A DNA stretch of 64,000 nt from Lewinellaceae bacterium (GTDB lineage Bacteria > Bacteroidota > Bacteroidia > Chitinophagales > Saprospiraceae), in the NCBI GenBank assembly GCA_016711435.1, contig JADJSY010000021.1:1-64000 (forward strand). The letters run 5' to 3'. The position numbers and the translations under genes are program-made. Below the pieces are notes generated by a model. That model did no database searches and was not told where the DNA came from. It saw nothing but the letters and a program-made list of their open reading frames with translations. This document shows, piece after piece, positions 8,603-18,194 of the stretch (its first letter is position 1; the number at the start of each line of letters is the position of its first letter).

Positions 8603-9499
8603 GGGCGTATCCACATCCGGCAAATCGGGAATCTGATCGGCGATCTTTTCGCGTTCACTGATAATTTCCACCAACCTGCGGACCGTTCGGCGGCGGATCT
8701 GACGCTCCAGGTCTTTGTTGGGATCTTTGAGGATGTATTGAAATTTCAACGCTACATGTTCTTTTTTTACTTCTGCCACACGCAGGTAATAACTCTCCGG
8801 TTTGATCAGGTCTTTAAACGGGCTGAGCACTTCGATCAGGATGCTTTCGAGTTCCTCCACCGTTTTCAGGTGTTTCAAATCAATTTCAAAATCAATGCTG
8901 GTTCGTTTGATTTCGCGCTTGGTATAATTGACCACCTCCGAATTCATCGCCACATTGTTCGGAATATAAATCATATCGTCGTCGTCATTCAGCAAGTGGA
9001 TATTCTGCAAGGTGATATCCGTAATTTTCCCCCGGTGCAGGCCGATGCTGACATTGTCGCCGATGCTGAGTTGGCTGGAAAATGTCATAATCATACCGTT
9101 AATCATATTTGAAATATAGTCTTTTGTCAGAATGGCAAGACCCGCAAAGATGATCGACAGAGAAGTAAATAATTCTTTGACCTGAATACGAAACAACGAA
9201 AGCATTCCTACCACAATACCTGTTACAAGCAGCAGCGAATAAATCTGACCTACCCCGATGACGAAGTTATCGTCGCCCCACACCTTGTGCCTGCGCCGGT
9301 ACCACCAGACCGTGAAGAACTGGATGAAATCAACCAGCATCAGGAAAAGCGCAAGGCTGGCCAAAGCCATAATATAATAGTCCAGCGCCTCCCGATACTT
9401 AAAAGTGGCATAAAAACGCGAAACATCCCATTCCCCGAGTCGTATGGCGACTAAAGAACCGAAAATAAACGCTTTGAAGAGCAGGATAAGGTATTTCAT
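8552..9499 (-). CDS. MscS-family mechanosensitive channel
   Basis: A small-conductance mechanosensitive channel that opens under membrane tension. Three or four hydrophobic segments in the first 130 residues precede the family core: a pore helix with GLAILTKDYISNMINGM, then the beta domain (IGDNVSIGLHRGKITDITLQNIHLLNDDDDMIYIPNN) and a C-terminal alpha/beta domain. I place the start at M(KYLILLF) at 9499, because codons upstream of it come from an intergenic repeat. The last residues (GPVFRLVFSVLSPGLL) come from the neighbouring repeat element. Confidence 0.85.
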   Translation of the reverse strand: MKYLILLFKAFIFGSLVAIRLGEWDVSRFYATFKYREALDYYIMALASLALFLMLVDFIQFFTVWWYRRRHKVWGDDNFVIGVGQIYSLLLVTGIVVGMLSLFRIQVKELFTSLSIIFAGLAILTKDYISNMINGMIMTFSSQLSIGDNVSIGLHRGKITDITLQNIHLLNDDDDMIYIPNNVAMNSEVVNYTKREIKRTSIDFEIDLKHLKTVEELESILIEVLSPFKDLIKPESYYLRVAEVKKEHVALKFQYILKDPNKDLERQIRRRTVRRLVEIISEREKIADQIPDLPDVDTPGPVFRLVFSVLSPGLL

Positions 9500-9637
9500 G
9501 GGTAAGTAAAAGGGCAAAATTGCAACGGGCAAAAGGCAATGTAAATCAATGAGTTAATACACCTTCTCGTTCAAAACCGCTTTGTGCTGGCTATCAACAC
9601 GGATATTGGGTAAAGCTGTTCCCCTGGCTTACACACT

Positions 9638-10755
9638 TTATTTATCCAAAAGAATATCGGCGCTGTGCATCGGAAGTCCGAAAGCATCGGCAACACCTTT
9701 GTAGACTACTTTGCCATTGATTACATTGAGACCCAGACGCAGCTCTGCATTTTCCTTACACGCTTTCCGCCAGCCTTTCTGTGCCAGTTGCATGGCATAA
9801 GGCAGGGTGGCATTGGTGAGCGCTACGGTGGATGTAAACGGCACAGCGCCTGGCATATTGGCTACACAGTAGTGCACCACATCTTCAATGATATAGGTCG
9901 GATCGGCGGTGTGGTCGGGCGCGTCGTTTCTATACATCCGCCCTGGTCCACGGCTACGTCGACGAGCACTGTACCCGGACGCATCAATTTGAGCATATCG
10001 CGGGTAATCAGGTTGGGCGCTTTGGCGCCGGGTATCAGAACGGCTCCGATAATCAGGTCGTGCGTTTGTATCAGGCGGCGGATATTGTACTCGTTGGAAT
10101 ACATGGTAGTGACATTCGCCGGCATGATGTCGCTCAGGTAGCGCAGTCGCGGCAGGCTCACATCGAGCAGGGTCACTTGAGCGCCCAGTCCGGCAGCCAT
10201 TTTGGCGGCCTGCATACCTACAATACCGCCACCGATTACCAGCACTTTACCGGGTTCTACGCCTGGTACGCCGCCCAGGAGCACACCGCGGCCTCCGGTG
10301 GGTTTTTCCAGGTACTTGGCGCCTTCCTGAATGGCCATGCGTCCGGCAACTTCCGACATTGGAATCAGGAGGGGCAGTTGACGGTCTTTGGTTTCCACGG
10401 TTTCGTAAGCGAGGCAGATAGCGCCGCTTTTGATCATTGCATGGGTGAGTTCTTCACTCGAAGCAAAGTGGAAATAGGTGAAAATCAGTTGATTGGCACG
10501 GCATTTCCCATACTCTTCCGCAATGGGCTCTTTTACTTTCATGATCATTTCAGCCTGTGCCCATACTTCATCCGCTGTCTGCAGAATCTGTGCGCCGGCC
10601 TCCAGATAATCATTGTCATTAAAACCGCTACCTACGCCGGCCGTACTTTGTACCAGAACGGTATGACCGAGTTTGGTCAGTTCCAGCGCTCCGGCCGGAG
10701 TGAGCGCTACCCGGTTTTCATTGCTTTTAATTTCTTTTGGTACGCCAATAATCAT
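9638..10755 (-). CDS. ald: Alanine dehydrogenase, one base missing
   Basis: Catalyses reversible NAD-dependent oxidative deamination of L-alanine to pyruvate. The N-terminal frame (MIIGVPKEIKSNENRVALTP..., Rossmann motif VIGGGIVGMQAAKMAAGLGA) runs from 10755 to about 9910. The C-terminal frame (ADPTYIIEDVVHYCVANMPGAVPFTST) continues to 9638. Adding one base between 9908 and 9909 gives the canonical CIETTRPTTHADPTY and a full-length enzyme of about 372 residues. The active-site Lys region and the Asp/Asn motif VDVAVDQGG are intact. A consensus deletion is the simplest explanation. Confidence 0.9.
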
Positions 10756-10793
10756 GTTGTATTGATTTTAGTCTGGTTAAAGATTTTCTTTTA

Positions 10794-10919
10794 GCGTTTG
10801 GTATTTGGTGTTTAGTGTTTCGGGCGCTCCGCTTTTGGCGGTAAGTTGGCATTTTGGCCAACCTATCACAAAGGCCAAGTCCAAAGCGCCCTAAACACCA
10901 AACACTAAATACCAAACAC
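10794..10919. repeat. Intergenic inverted repeat, GTGTTTAGTG word type
   Basis: Left GTTTGGTATTTGGTGTTTAG words with CGGGCGCTCCGC; right AAAGCGCCCTAAACACC and AAACACTAAATACC. An inner pair TTTTGGCCAACC/AAAGGCC surrounds the centre. The arms contain the same words in a slightly different order. Confidence 0.75.
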
Positions 10920-11032
10920 AAAAAAAGCAAAGGTAGGAAAAGAGTGGGAGCCAGATAAAACCTGAAGAGTGTTTTTCAGCGTGTATTGCGGGGTGCTCGA
11001 GTCACCGCAATAAGCAAAGTTCGATTTTGGGC

Positions 11033-11062
11033 AAAAAAAAAGCGCGGGTCTTTACCCGCGCT
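11033..11062 (-). terminator. Rho-independent terminator of mqnD
   Basis: On the minus strand a 9-bp stem AGCGCGGGT/ACCCGCGCT with a 4-nt loop is followed by nine U residues. It sits 77 bases after the mqnD stop. Confidence 0.85.
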
Positions 11063-11138
11063 CCAGAATTTCTTCAATTCTAAAAACAATACTTACACAC
11101 ATTAATATGTATTTCCAGAATCATGCCAAAAATGAAAA

Positions 11139-11975
11139 CTACACGGCATTAACAAAAAAATCTTTTTCGTACGTCGAAATTACTCCTTTTTCAAGGGCGA
11201 TGCGGAACATTTGCTGCACGGCGTCGCGTCCTTTTTCCCCGAGGTCTACTGTATAATCCGTCACATACAGGTCTATATGGGCTTGCATGACCGCATCATC
11301 CATCGACTGTGCATGTTGACGCACAAAAGGCATCACTTCATCTGGATGTGCAAAAGCATATTCCACGCTGCGGCGAAGCACCCTGTTTATTTTTTGTTGA
11401 ATTGCTTCCGGGATGTCGCGGTGTACGACAATGCCCCCAAGTGGGATGGGCAATCCCGTGCTGGATTCCCAGTATTCCCCAAGATCAGTCAGTTTGACCA
11501 ATCCTTTTTGCGCATAGGTAAACCGGTTTTCATGGATAATCAGGCCTGCATCGACTTTGCCGTCCAGTACAGCGTCCTCTATGGCAGAAAACAGGGTTTC
11601 GCGTTTGTCCGAAGCCAATGGATACGCCAGGCTGAACAACAAATGGGCGGTGGTCATTTTACCGGGAATGGCAATGGCGGCGGCGTTGATCTGCTGATCC
11701 GTCATCGGCGCGCGCGCTACGAGCAGCGGGCCGCAGTTATTGCCGAGCGCACTGCCGGCATGCAGGAGCGCATAACGATGCGTCAGGTGTGCAAAGGCGT
11801 GGTAACTCAATTTGGTTACCGCAATATCTCCAGCAAAAGCGCGGCGGTTCAGGGCTTCCACATCTTCCATAAAAACCTCAAAATCAAGCCCTTCCGTATC
11901 TATCCGGCCATGCAGCATGGCGTCAAAGATGAAAGTGTCGTTGGGACAGGGGGAGAAGCCGAGGGACAAACGCAT
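11139..11975 (-). CDS. mqnD: 1,4-dihydroxy-6-naphthoate synthase
   Basis: Converts cyclic de-hypoxanthine futalosine to 1,4-dihydroxy-6-naphthoate in the futalosine menaquinone route. The 278-residue protein opens with the family signature FSPCPNDTFIFDA and shows the periplasmic-binding-protein-like fold of MqnA/MqnD, with the conserved His in GLIIHENRFTY and the segment STGLPIPLGGIVVHRD. It has its own terminator at 11033-11062. A word-repeat element starts immediately upstream of its ATG. Confidence 0.93.
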   Translation of the reverse strand: MRLSLGFSPCPNDTFIFDAMLHGRIDTEGLDFEVFMEDVEALNRRAFAGDIAVTKLSYHAFAHLTHRYALLHAGSALGNNCGPLLVARAPMTDQQINAAAIAIPGKMTTAHLLFSLAYPLASDKRETLFSAIEDAVLDGKVDAGLIIHENRFTYAQKGLVKLTDLGEYWESSTGLPIPLGGIVVHRDIPEAIQQKINRVLRRSVEYAFAHPDEVMPFVRQHAQSMDDAVMQAHIDLYVTDYTVDLGEKGRDAVQQMFRIALEKGVISTYEKDFFVNAV

Positions 11976-12107
11976 GGTTGGTGTTTAGTGTGTAGTGTTT
12001 GGTGTTTAGGGCGCTCCGCCTTTGGCAGTAGTTGGTATTTTGGTCAAATTATCACAAAGGCCAAGCCCGAAGCGCCCTAAACACCAAACACTACACACTA
12101 AACACCA
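11976..12107. repeat. Intergenic inverted repeat, GTGTTTAGTG word type
   Basis: Left GGTGTTTAGTGTGTAGTGTTTGG with GGGCGCTCCGCC, right GAAGCGCCCTAAACACC and CTACACACTAAACACC. It begins at the base after the mqnD start codon and ends just before the next gene's stop, so any 5' UTR of mqnD consists of the repeat. Confidence 0.8.
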
Positions 12108-12110
12108 GAC

Positions 12111-12332
12111 TCAGTATTCGTCTTCGTTGAAGAAAAAGTCGTCGTGTCGCGGATAATCCGGCCAGATGTCTTCAATGCCTTCATACATTTCGCCGTCGTC
12201 TTCGAGTTCTTCCAGGTTATCAATAACCTCACTGGGCGAACCGGAACGGATGGCATAGTCTATCAGCTCATCTTTGGTGGCCGGCCAGGGGGCTTCTTCT
12301 AAGTGGGAGGCTAATTCAAGTGTCCAATACAT
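12111..12332 (-). CDS. DUF2795-type small acidic protein
   Basis: A 73-residue protein rich in Asp and Glu (MYWTLELASHLEEAPWPATKDELIDYAIRSG...). It resembles the short conserved Bacteroidota proteins of the DUF2795 type, whose role is unknown. The first part looks like a compact helical domain (ATKDELIDYAIRSGSP) and the last 25 residues are very acidic and aromatic (DDFFFNEDEY). It lies directly downstream of queA, 32 bases apart on the same strand, so the two could be co-transcribed. Confidence 0.8.
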   Translation of the reverse strand: MYWTLELASHLEEAPWPATKDELIDYAIRSGSPSEVIDNLEELEDDGEMYEGIEDIWPDYPRHDDFFFNEDEY

Positions 12333-12364
12333 AGTTCGCCGTTCTTTTGAAAGGTTCAGGTTTT

Positions 12365-13429
12365 TTATAAAATCAGCATGGCATCGCCATAGCTGTAGAA
12401 ACGATATTTTTCTTTTACCGCCTCGTTATAGGCATCCATAATAAGATCGAGACCGCCAAATGCAGAAACCAGGATCAACAGGCTGGATTTCGGCAGGTGA
12501 AAATTGGTCACCATACTGTTGGCAATGCTGAATTCATAAGGCGGATAAATAAACTTATTGGTCCAGCCCTCGACTTGTTTCAACATGTGCTCGGCAGAAA
12601 CGGCTGTTTCGACGGAGCGCATTACGGTAGTACCTACGGCGCACACTTTTTTGTGGTTCTGGAGGCCCTTATTCACCGTTTCAGCGGCAGCGGCAGAAAT
12701 TCTGAAGTATTCCGCTTCCATTTTGTGCTTGGACAGGTCTTCCACATCGATGGTGCGGAAAGTGCCCAGGCCGATGTGCAGGGTCAGTTCTGCGAAGTTT
12801 ACCCCTTTCAATTCAAGGCGTTTCATCAGTTCGCGGCTGAAGTGCAGGCCGGCGGTCGGCGCGGCAACAGCGCCGATTTCCTTGGCATAAATGGTCTGGT
12901 AACGCTCGCGATCGACGGCTTCCGGCTCCCTTTCAATGTATTTGGGCAGCGGCGTATTCCCCAGTTTGAGCAGCTCATTCTGGAAATCGTCATCCGTGCC
13001 GTCGAACAGAAAACGAATCGTCCGGCCGCGGGAGGTCGTATTATCTACCACTTCTGCTACCAAAGCGTCGTTGCCGTGCTCGTCTTCGAAGTAGAGTTTG
13101 TTTCCAACCCTGATTTTACGGGCGGGATCAACCAGCACATCCCATAAGCGGGCGTCGTGGTTGAGTTCACGAAGCAAAAAAACTTCGATTTTCGCTCCCG
13201 TTTTTTCTTTCTGACCGAATAAACGGGCAGGAAAGACCTTCGTATTATTAAAAATCATGACATCACCGTCATTGAAGTAGTTGAGCAGGTCTTTAAAAAC
13301 CTTGTGCTCTACCTTACCGGTTTGACGATGTACCACCATCAGGCGACTCTGGTCGCGTTCCTCGCTTGGATATTGTGCAACGAGTTCTTTTGGCAGGTTA
13401 AAGTTGAATTGAGAAAGTTTTGTGCGCAT
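12365..13429 (-). CDS. queA: tRNA preQ1(34) S-adenosylmethionine ribosyltransferase-isomerase
   Basis: Transfers and rearranges the ribosyl part of S-adenosylmethionine onto preQ1 in tRNA, making epoxyqueuosine. The 354-residue protein has the family pattern: FNLPKELVAQYPSEERDQSRLM at the N-terminus, DVMIFNNTKVFPARL, GNTPLPKYI, AAPTAGLHF, LHIGLGTF and VTNFHLPKSSLLILVSAFGG. Length and order are normal. Confidence 0.95.
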   Translation of the reverse strand: MRTKLSQFNFNLPKELVAQYPSEERDQSRLMVVHRQTGKVEHKVFKDLLNYFNDGDVMIFNNTKVFPARLFGQKEKTGAKIEVFLLRELNHDARLWDVLVDPARKIRVGNKLYFEDEHGNDALVAEVVDNTTSRGRTIRFLFDGTDDDFQNELLKLGNTPLPKYIEREPEAVDRERYQTIYAKEIGAVAAPTAGLHFSRELMKRLELKGVNFAELTLHIGLGTFRTIDVEDLSKHKMEAEYFRISAAAAETVNKGLQNHKKVCAVGTTVMRSVETAVSAEHMLKQVEGWTNKFIYPPYEFSIANSMVTNFHLPKSSLLILVSAFGGLDLIMDAYNEAVKEKYRFYSYGDAMLIL

Positions 13430-13550
13430 AATTCGGTGAAGTGAACAACGGGAGCCGGATTTTATTGTTGTTCCGGGCGGGAATTACCCGTTTCCTTTTT
13501 TTGATCTTTGGTTTTTAGACAGGATAATACCTACCTGTTATCGCATTTAC

Positions 13551-13587
13551 AGCCATTTTCGCGGAGATGGCCCGCAAAAATGGCTGC
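13551..13587. other. Hairpin upstream of queA
   Basis: CAGCCATTTT with CGCGG pairs with CCCGC and AAAAATGGCTG around a 6-nt loop. On the minus strand it lies about 120 nt before the queA start. A regulatory role (queuosine genes often use preQ1 riboswitches) is possible, but the hairpin does not show a preQ1 consensus I can recognise. Confidence 0.4.
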
Positions 13588-13718
13588 AAAAATATAATTA
13601 TTCGGCAAACGATAACTGAAAATAAGGTTTTTACTTTCCAAACAGAAAAGTAATAGGGCAACTGCACAGCAAGACGGGCTTTGATTGCCTTTTGCTTTTT
13701 GTTCTTTTGCCCTTTTAT

Positions 13719-15530
13719 TTAGGCAATAGCCACCTTTTTTTCCGATTTCTTGCGTTCGAAATCTTTCAGGTAGACTTTACGCAAACGGATGTTTCGTGGT
13801 GTAACTTCCACATACTCATCATCCTGAATATATTCGAGGGCCTCTTCCAGGGAAAAGCGGCGCGGCGGTGGCAGCGATGCTTTATCATCGGAGCCGGAAG
13901 CGCGCATATTGGTCAGTTTTTTTGTTTTGGTGATATTAACCACTAAGTCGCCCGGGCGGTTGTTTTCACCGATCACCTGTCCTTCGTACACTTCTTCACC
14001 TGCGTCGATGAAAAAAGTGCCGCGATCCTGTAGGTTATCCAGGGAATAAGGAATGGCTGTGCCGGTTTCCATAACAATCAGCGAACCGTTCTGACGGCTG
14101 GGCATTTCACCTTTCCAGGGTTCGTAACCCACAAAGCGGTGCGTCACAACGGCTTCACCCTGTGTAGCGGTCAGCAAATTGGAACGAAGGCCGATAATTC
14201 CGCGGGAAGGCATGCTGAAACGCAGCAAAAAGCGGTCGCTTTTAGGTTCCATACTGGTCATTACACCTTTACGGCGCGTCACTAATTCTATACACTTGCC
14301 ACTGGATACTTCCGGTACGTCGATGGTCAGTTCTTCCATAGGCTCCTGTCTTTGGCCGTCGATCTGTTTGATGATAACACGCGGCTGACCGATTTGAAGT
14401 TCATAACCCTCGCGGCGCATGGTTTCAATCAGGATGGACAAGTGCAAAACCCCGCGGCCGTATACCATAAAGGAATCGGCCGAATCGGTTTCTTCCATAC
14501 GCATGGCAAGGTTTTTTTCCAATTCGCGTTCCAGGCGTTCGCGTACGTGGCGGCTGGTTACAAATTTGCCTTCCTGGCCGAAAAACGGAGAATCGTTGAT
14601 CGTGAAAAGCATACCCATCGTCGGCTCGTCGATGTTGATCGTTTCGAGCGCTTCCGGGTTTTCGTAGTCGGCAATCGTATCGCCGATTTCAAATCCTTCC
14701 ACACCAACAATGGCGCAGATGTCGCCTGCTTCTACTTCTGCCGCTTCTTTTTTGGCTAAGCCGTCAAATACATAGAGGCCTTTGATACGGTGTTTTTGCA
14801 CCGTACCGTCTTTTTTAACTAAGGAAACAGGCTGGTTGGAAGTCAGTTTGCCGCGGCTCAGACGACCGATCGCAATACGGCCGATGAAACTGGAATAGTC
14901 TAATGAAGTAACCAGCAACTGCGGCGTACCGACCGATACTTTCGGCGGCGGGATGTATTTGATGATATCATCCAGCAACGTGGTGATATCTGTTGTCGGA
15001 TTTTTCCAGTCGTGACCCATCCAGCCTTGTTTGGCCGAACCGAAGATCACCGGAAAGTCGAGTTGTTCTTCCGTGGCATCGAGGGAGAACATGAGGTCGA
15101 ATACATGCTCATGCGCCAGATCGGGGTTGCAGTTGGGTTTGTCTACTTTATTGACAACAACAATCGGCTTTTTGCCCATTTCCAGGGCTTTTTGCAGTAC
15201 GAAGCGGGTTTGCGGCATCGGACCTTCAAAAGCGTCTACCAGCAGCAGTACGCCGTCGGCCATATTGAGCACGCGCTCTACCTCGCCACCGAAGTCGGCG
15301 TGACCGGGCGTGTCAATAATATTGATTTTGACACCTTTATACTGGATCGCTACATTTTTTGCCAAAATGGTAATCCCGCGCTCGCGTTCAAGGTCGTTGC
15401 TGTCCATAATCAGGTCGCCTGTGATCTCGTGTTCTTTGAACAACTTGGAGGCGTGGATCAGTTTGTCAACAAGGGTGGTCTTGCCGTGGTCGACGTGGGC
15501 AATAATGGCAATATTACGAATTTCTCTCAT
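13719..15530 (-). CDS. typA: Translational GTPase TypA/BipA
   Basis: Ribosome-associated GTPase related to EF-G, involved in 50S assembly and stress or cold growth. The start is the ATG at 15530, giving MREIRNIAIIAHVDHGKTTL; longer versions upstream are not conserved. G1 AHVDHGKT, G3 DTPGHADFGGEVER and G4 NKVDKP are visible, followed by domain II, the EF-G-like domains III and V, and the BipA-specific C-terminal part with ASGSDDKASLPPPRRFSLEEALEYI. About 603 residues, full length. Confidence 0.95.
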   Translation of the reverse strand: MREIRNIAIIAHVDHGKTTLVDKLIHASKLFKEHEITGDLIMDSNDLERERGITILAKNVAIQYKGVKINIIDTPGHADFGGEVERVLNMADGVLLLVDAFEGPMPQTRFVLQKALEMGKKPIVVVNKVDKPNCNPDLAHEHVFDLMFSLDATEEQLDFPVIFGSAKQGWMGHDWKNPTTDITTLLDDIIKYIPPPKVSVGTPQLLVTSLDYSSFIGRIAIGRLSRGKLTSNQPVSLVKKDGTVQKHRIKGLYVFDGLAKKEAAEVEAGDICAIVGVEGFEIGDTIADYENPEALETINIDEPTMGMLFTINDSPFFGQEGKFVTSRHVRERLERELEKNLAMRMEETDSADSFMVYGRGVLHLSILIETMRREGYELQIGQPRVIIKQIDGQRQEPMEELTIDVPEVSSGKCIELVTRRKGVMTSMEPKSDRFLLRFSMPSRGIIGLRSNLLTATQGEAVVTHRFVGYEPWKGEMPSRQNGSLIVMETGTAIPYSLDNLQDRGTFFIDAGEEVYEGQVIGENNRPGDLVVNITKTKKLTNMRASGSDDKASLPPPRRFSLEEALEYIQDDEYVEVTPRNIRLRKVYLKDFERKKSEKKVAIA

Positions 15531-15686
15531 CGAAAATAAAAAGTGGTGTGTATGGGGTGGTTTGCCTAATTTTTGAAAAATGATATTTGGTAGCCGATGT
15601 TTTGATTTCAAGAATCAGAATTTTTTCCAAAATTTCGGATAAATGCCCAAATTATTGGAAAAACACACCCACTTTCAAATGAACCG

Positions 15687-15694
15687 CAAAGGTA
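15687..15694 (-). promoter_or_regulatory. Possible -7 element for typA
   Basis: CAAAGGTA on the plus strand reads TACCTTTG on the minus strand, fitting TAnnTTTG about 160 nt upstream of the typA ATG. A -33 TTG at the usual spacing is not seen. Confidence 0.35.
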
Positions 15695-15871
15695 AGGTTT
15701 TATCTAACGGAAAAAAAGAAAAGTACAAGGCCTATTTTGTTAACGGAATATCAATTTTTGATAATCATTCCGAATCGGGTCGGTAATGGGGATGGAAACA
15801 GAATATTATTTTCCGTTTTTTGGATGTTAGCCCACGGCCCGCTCTCTACTTGGGCGGGATTTGTGCTGCGC

Positions 15872-16037
15872 TCCTCGTAAATAAATAGAACACGGATTGA
15901 AGGGGTTACGGGAAACGGATTGGTGGATATTTATCGGCTCTAAACGGAAATGCCGCAGGCGGCATAATCCAAATCCTATCTCCCCATCCTAAATCCGTGT
16001 CCAATCCTTTCAATCCGTGTTCCACCACTCTACGAGG
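15872..16037. repeat. Intergenic inverted repeat, ACACGGATTGAA type
   Basis: GAACACGGATTGAAGGGG (from 15888) pairs with CCTTTCAATCCGTGTTCC (to 16023). An outer CTCCTCGTA/CTACGAGG pair encloses it. The rest of the 555-base gap between typA and the acyl-CoA dehydrogenase gene holds no gene. Confidence 0.75.
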
Positions 16038-16077
16038 GTCCCGAGGGACGAGGTTCCAAAAAAATCCTCCCCCAAAC

Positions 16078-16108
16078 TTGACTTATTAAAAACACCCGCC
16101 TATCTTTG
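16078..16108 (+). promoter_or_regulatory. Promoter of the acyl-CoA dehydrogenase gene
   Basis: TTG (16078-16080), 20 nt, then TATCTTTG (16101-16108), matching the Bacteroidota -33/-7 pattern with correct spacing, 60 nt upstream of the ATG. Confidence 0.75.
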
Positions 16109-16167
16109 CAGCGAAAATTCGCTAAAATTATTATTCACTTTTCAGATACAAACAATACTATTTACCC

Positions 16168-17967
16168 ATGGCAGCAACAGTTGAAGCAACAGACGTACTC
16201 AATGGCGGCGAATTTCTGATTCGCGACAGTCGCGCTGAAGATGTGTTCATTCCCGAGGAACTGAACGAAGAGCAACTGATGGTCAAACAAATGTCCATCG
16301 ACTTCATCAAAAACGAAATTGACCCCGTCAGAGCAAGATTGGAAAAACAGGAGCCGGGGCTGGCGCCTTCGCTGCTCAAAAAAATGGGTGATCTGGGTCT
16401 GCTTGGCGCGCACATGCCCACCGTATACGGCGGCACTGAAATGGACACCAATACCAATACCGTCATTTCGGAAGCATTCGGCCCTGCCGGTTCCTTTATC
16501 GTCTCCTTTGCCGCCCACACCGGTATCGGCATGCTGCCGATCCTGTATTTCGGTACGGAAGAACAAAAACAAAAATACCTGCCCGGCCTTATTTCCGGCG
16601 AACTCAAGGCGGCTTATTGCCTGACGGAGCCCGGTTCGGGTTCGGATGCGCTGGCTGCCAAAACACGCGCCGACCTCAGCGCCGACGGCTCTCACTATGT
16701 GATGAGCGGTCAAAAAATGTGGATTTCCAACGCCGGTTTTGCCGATGTGTTTATTGTTTTTGCCAAAATCGGCGGTGAGAAATTCACTGGATTTATTGTG
16801 GATGCGCATACACCCGGCATCACGCTCGGCAACGAGGAAGACAAACTCGGTATCAAAGGCTCCTCCACCCGCCAGGTGTTCTTTGAAAATGCCAAAGTGC
16901 CCGCTGAAAACGTACTGGGTGAAATCGGTAAAGGCCACCTCATTGCTTTCAACGCCTTGAATATCGGTCGCTATAAATTGGGCGTCATGTGTATCGGCGG
17001 CAACAAAGAAGTGATCAACATGGCAACCCGCTACGCCAACGAACGCCATCAATTCGGCCAGTCGATTGGCAATTTCGGCGCTATCCAGTACAAATTAGCC
17101 GAAATGGCGATCCGCAACTTCGCCGCTGAAAGCACCGCTTACCGCACATCCCAACTGATGTCCGATAAAAAAGCGGAAGAAGAAGCTGCCGGACAATCCT
17201 ACGGCCAGGCCATGCTGGAAGCCGCAGAAGAATACGCCATCGAATGCTCCATCCTGAAAGTACTTGGCTCCGAAGTGACCGACTACTGCGTAGATGAAAA
17301 CGTGCAAATCCACGGCGGCATCGGATTCAGCGAAGAATACAGCGCCGCGCGCGCCTACCGCGACAGCCGAATCAACCGCATCTACGAAGGCACCAACGAA
17401 ATCAACCGGATGCTGATGGTCGATCAGTTGTTCAAACGCGCCCTGAAAGGCAAATTGGACATCGTCGGGCCGGCCTGGGCAGTGCAAAAAGAACTGACTT
17501 CCATGCCTTCCATGGAAAAACTGGAAGGCGCTTATGCCGAAGAAGTAAAAGCCCTGGCCGATTTCAAAAAAATCATCCTGATGGTTGCCGGCGGCGCTGC
17601 CAAAATGCAAATGGACGGCAAACTGAACCTGAAAGACGAACAGGAAATCCTGATGAACTGCGCGGATATGCTGATCGACCTGTATGCAGCGGAATCCATG
17701 CTGCTGCGCGTGCAAAAAATCGTCAACCTGCCGAAAGAACAACCGCAGGAAGTGTACGACGCCATGTTGCAGGTGTATTTCCACGACGCTAGTGCCCGCA
17801 TGGGCAAAAATGCAACGGACGCCCTGGCTTCTTTCGCCGAAGGCGATCTGCTGAAAACCTTCCTCATGGGACTGAAACGGTTTACGAAGTATCCGGCAGT
17901 GAATGTAAAAGTGAAACGGCGGGTGGTGGCGGAAGCGCTGCTGAAAGCCAACGGATGGTGCTTTTAA
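16168..17967 (+). CDS. Acyl-CoA dehydrogenase (fatty-acid beta-oxidation)
   Basis: FAD-dependent oxidation of acyl-CoA to trans-2-enoyl-CoA. The 599-residue length and the extra C-terminal helical domain resemble the very-long-chain (ACADVL-like) group common in Bacteroidota. The FAD/substrate motifs are YCLTEPGSGSDA and MWISNAGFADVF, followed by the C-terminal core with HQFGQSIGNFGAIQYKLAEM, QIHGGIGFSEEY and the catalytic-base region NRIYEGTNEINRM. The start ATG at 16168 follows a good promoter. It is monocistronic and ends in the shell of an inverted repeat. Confidence 0.92.
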   Translation: MAATVEATDVLNGGEFLIRDSRAEDVFIPEELNEEQLMVKQMSIDFIKNEIDPVRARLEKQEPGLAPSLLKKMGDLGLLGAHMPTVYGGTEMDTNTNTVISEAFGPAGSFIVSFAAHTGIGMLPILYFGTEEQKQKYLPGLISGELKAAYCLTEPGSGSDALAAKTRADLSADGSHYVMSGQKMWISNAGFADVFIVFAKIGGEKFTGFIVDAHTPGITLGNEEDKLGIKGSSTRQVFFENAKVPAENVLGEIGKGHLIAFNALNIGRYKLGVMCIGGNKEVINMATRYANERHQFGQSIGNFGAIQYKLAEMAIRNFAAESTAYRTSQLMSDKKAEEEAAGQSYGQAMLEAAEEYAIECSILKVLGSEVTDYCVDENVQIHGGIGFSEEYSAARAYRDSRINRIYEGTNEINRMLMVDQLFKRALKGKLDIVGPAWAVQKELTSMPSMEKLEGAYAEEVKALADFKKIILMVAGGAAKMQMDGKLNLKDEQEILMNCADMLIDLYAAESMLLRVQKIVNLPKEQPQEVYDAMLQVYFHDASARMGKNATDALASFAEGDLLKTFLMGLKRFTKYPAVNVKVKRRVVAEALLKANGWCF

Positions 17968-18194
17968 AGAGAGGTGAGAGGTGAGAGGGTGAGAAGTGAG
18001 AGACCGTAGAGTACACCGTTCCAAGTTTGGAAAACCCAAGTGTGGAAAGCTGTACTCTACGGACTTCTTGGCTAAGCGCTTCGCTCTAAAAGGGGGGGAG
18101 GGGGTGAGGACCGAGTGTGCCGTTCCATGATTGGGCAAACCAAGGGAACGGCACTCTCCTACTCACCCTCTCACCTCTCACCTCTCTTAAAAGC
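17962..18194. repeat. Inverted repeat between converging genes, GTGAGAG shell, GTAGAGTACACC core
   Basis: The ends CTTTTAAAGAGAGGTGAGAGG and CCTCTCACCTCTCTTAAAAG pair and contain the stop codons of both converging genes. Inside are GTAGAGTACACCGTTCC (18006) with its partner GTACTCTAC (18052), and a second unit GTGCCGTTCC (18117)/GGGAACGGCAC (18153). No gene is present. Confidence 0.85.

Noticed and set aside
9499..9532. An 11-codon N-terminal extension of the MscS-like protein
   Set aside because: The codons derive from GGCAAAAGG-type intergenic words and the hydrophobic family start is at 9499.
13551..13587. A preQ1 riboswitch upstream of queA
   Set aside because: Only a plain hairpin is seen; the conserved loop and A-rich tail of the known preQ1 classes are not recognisable.
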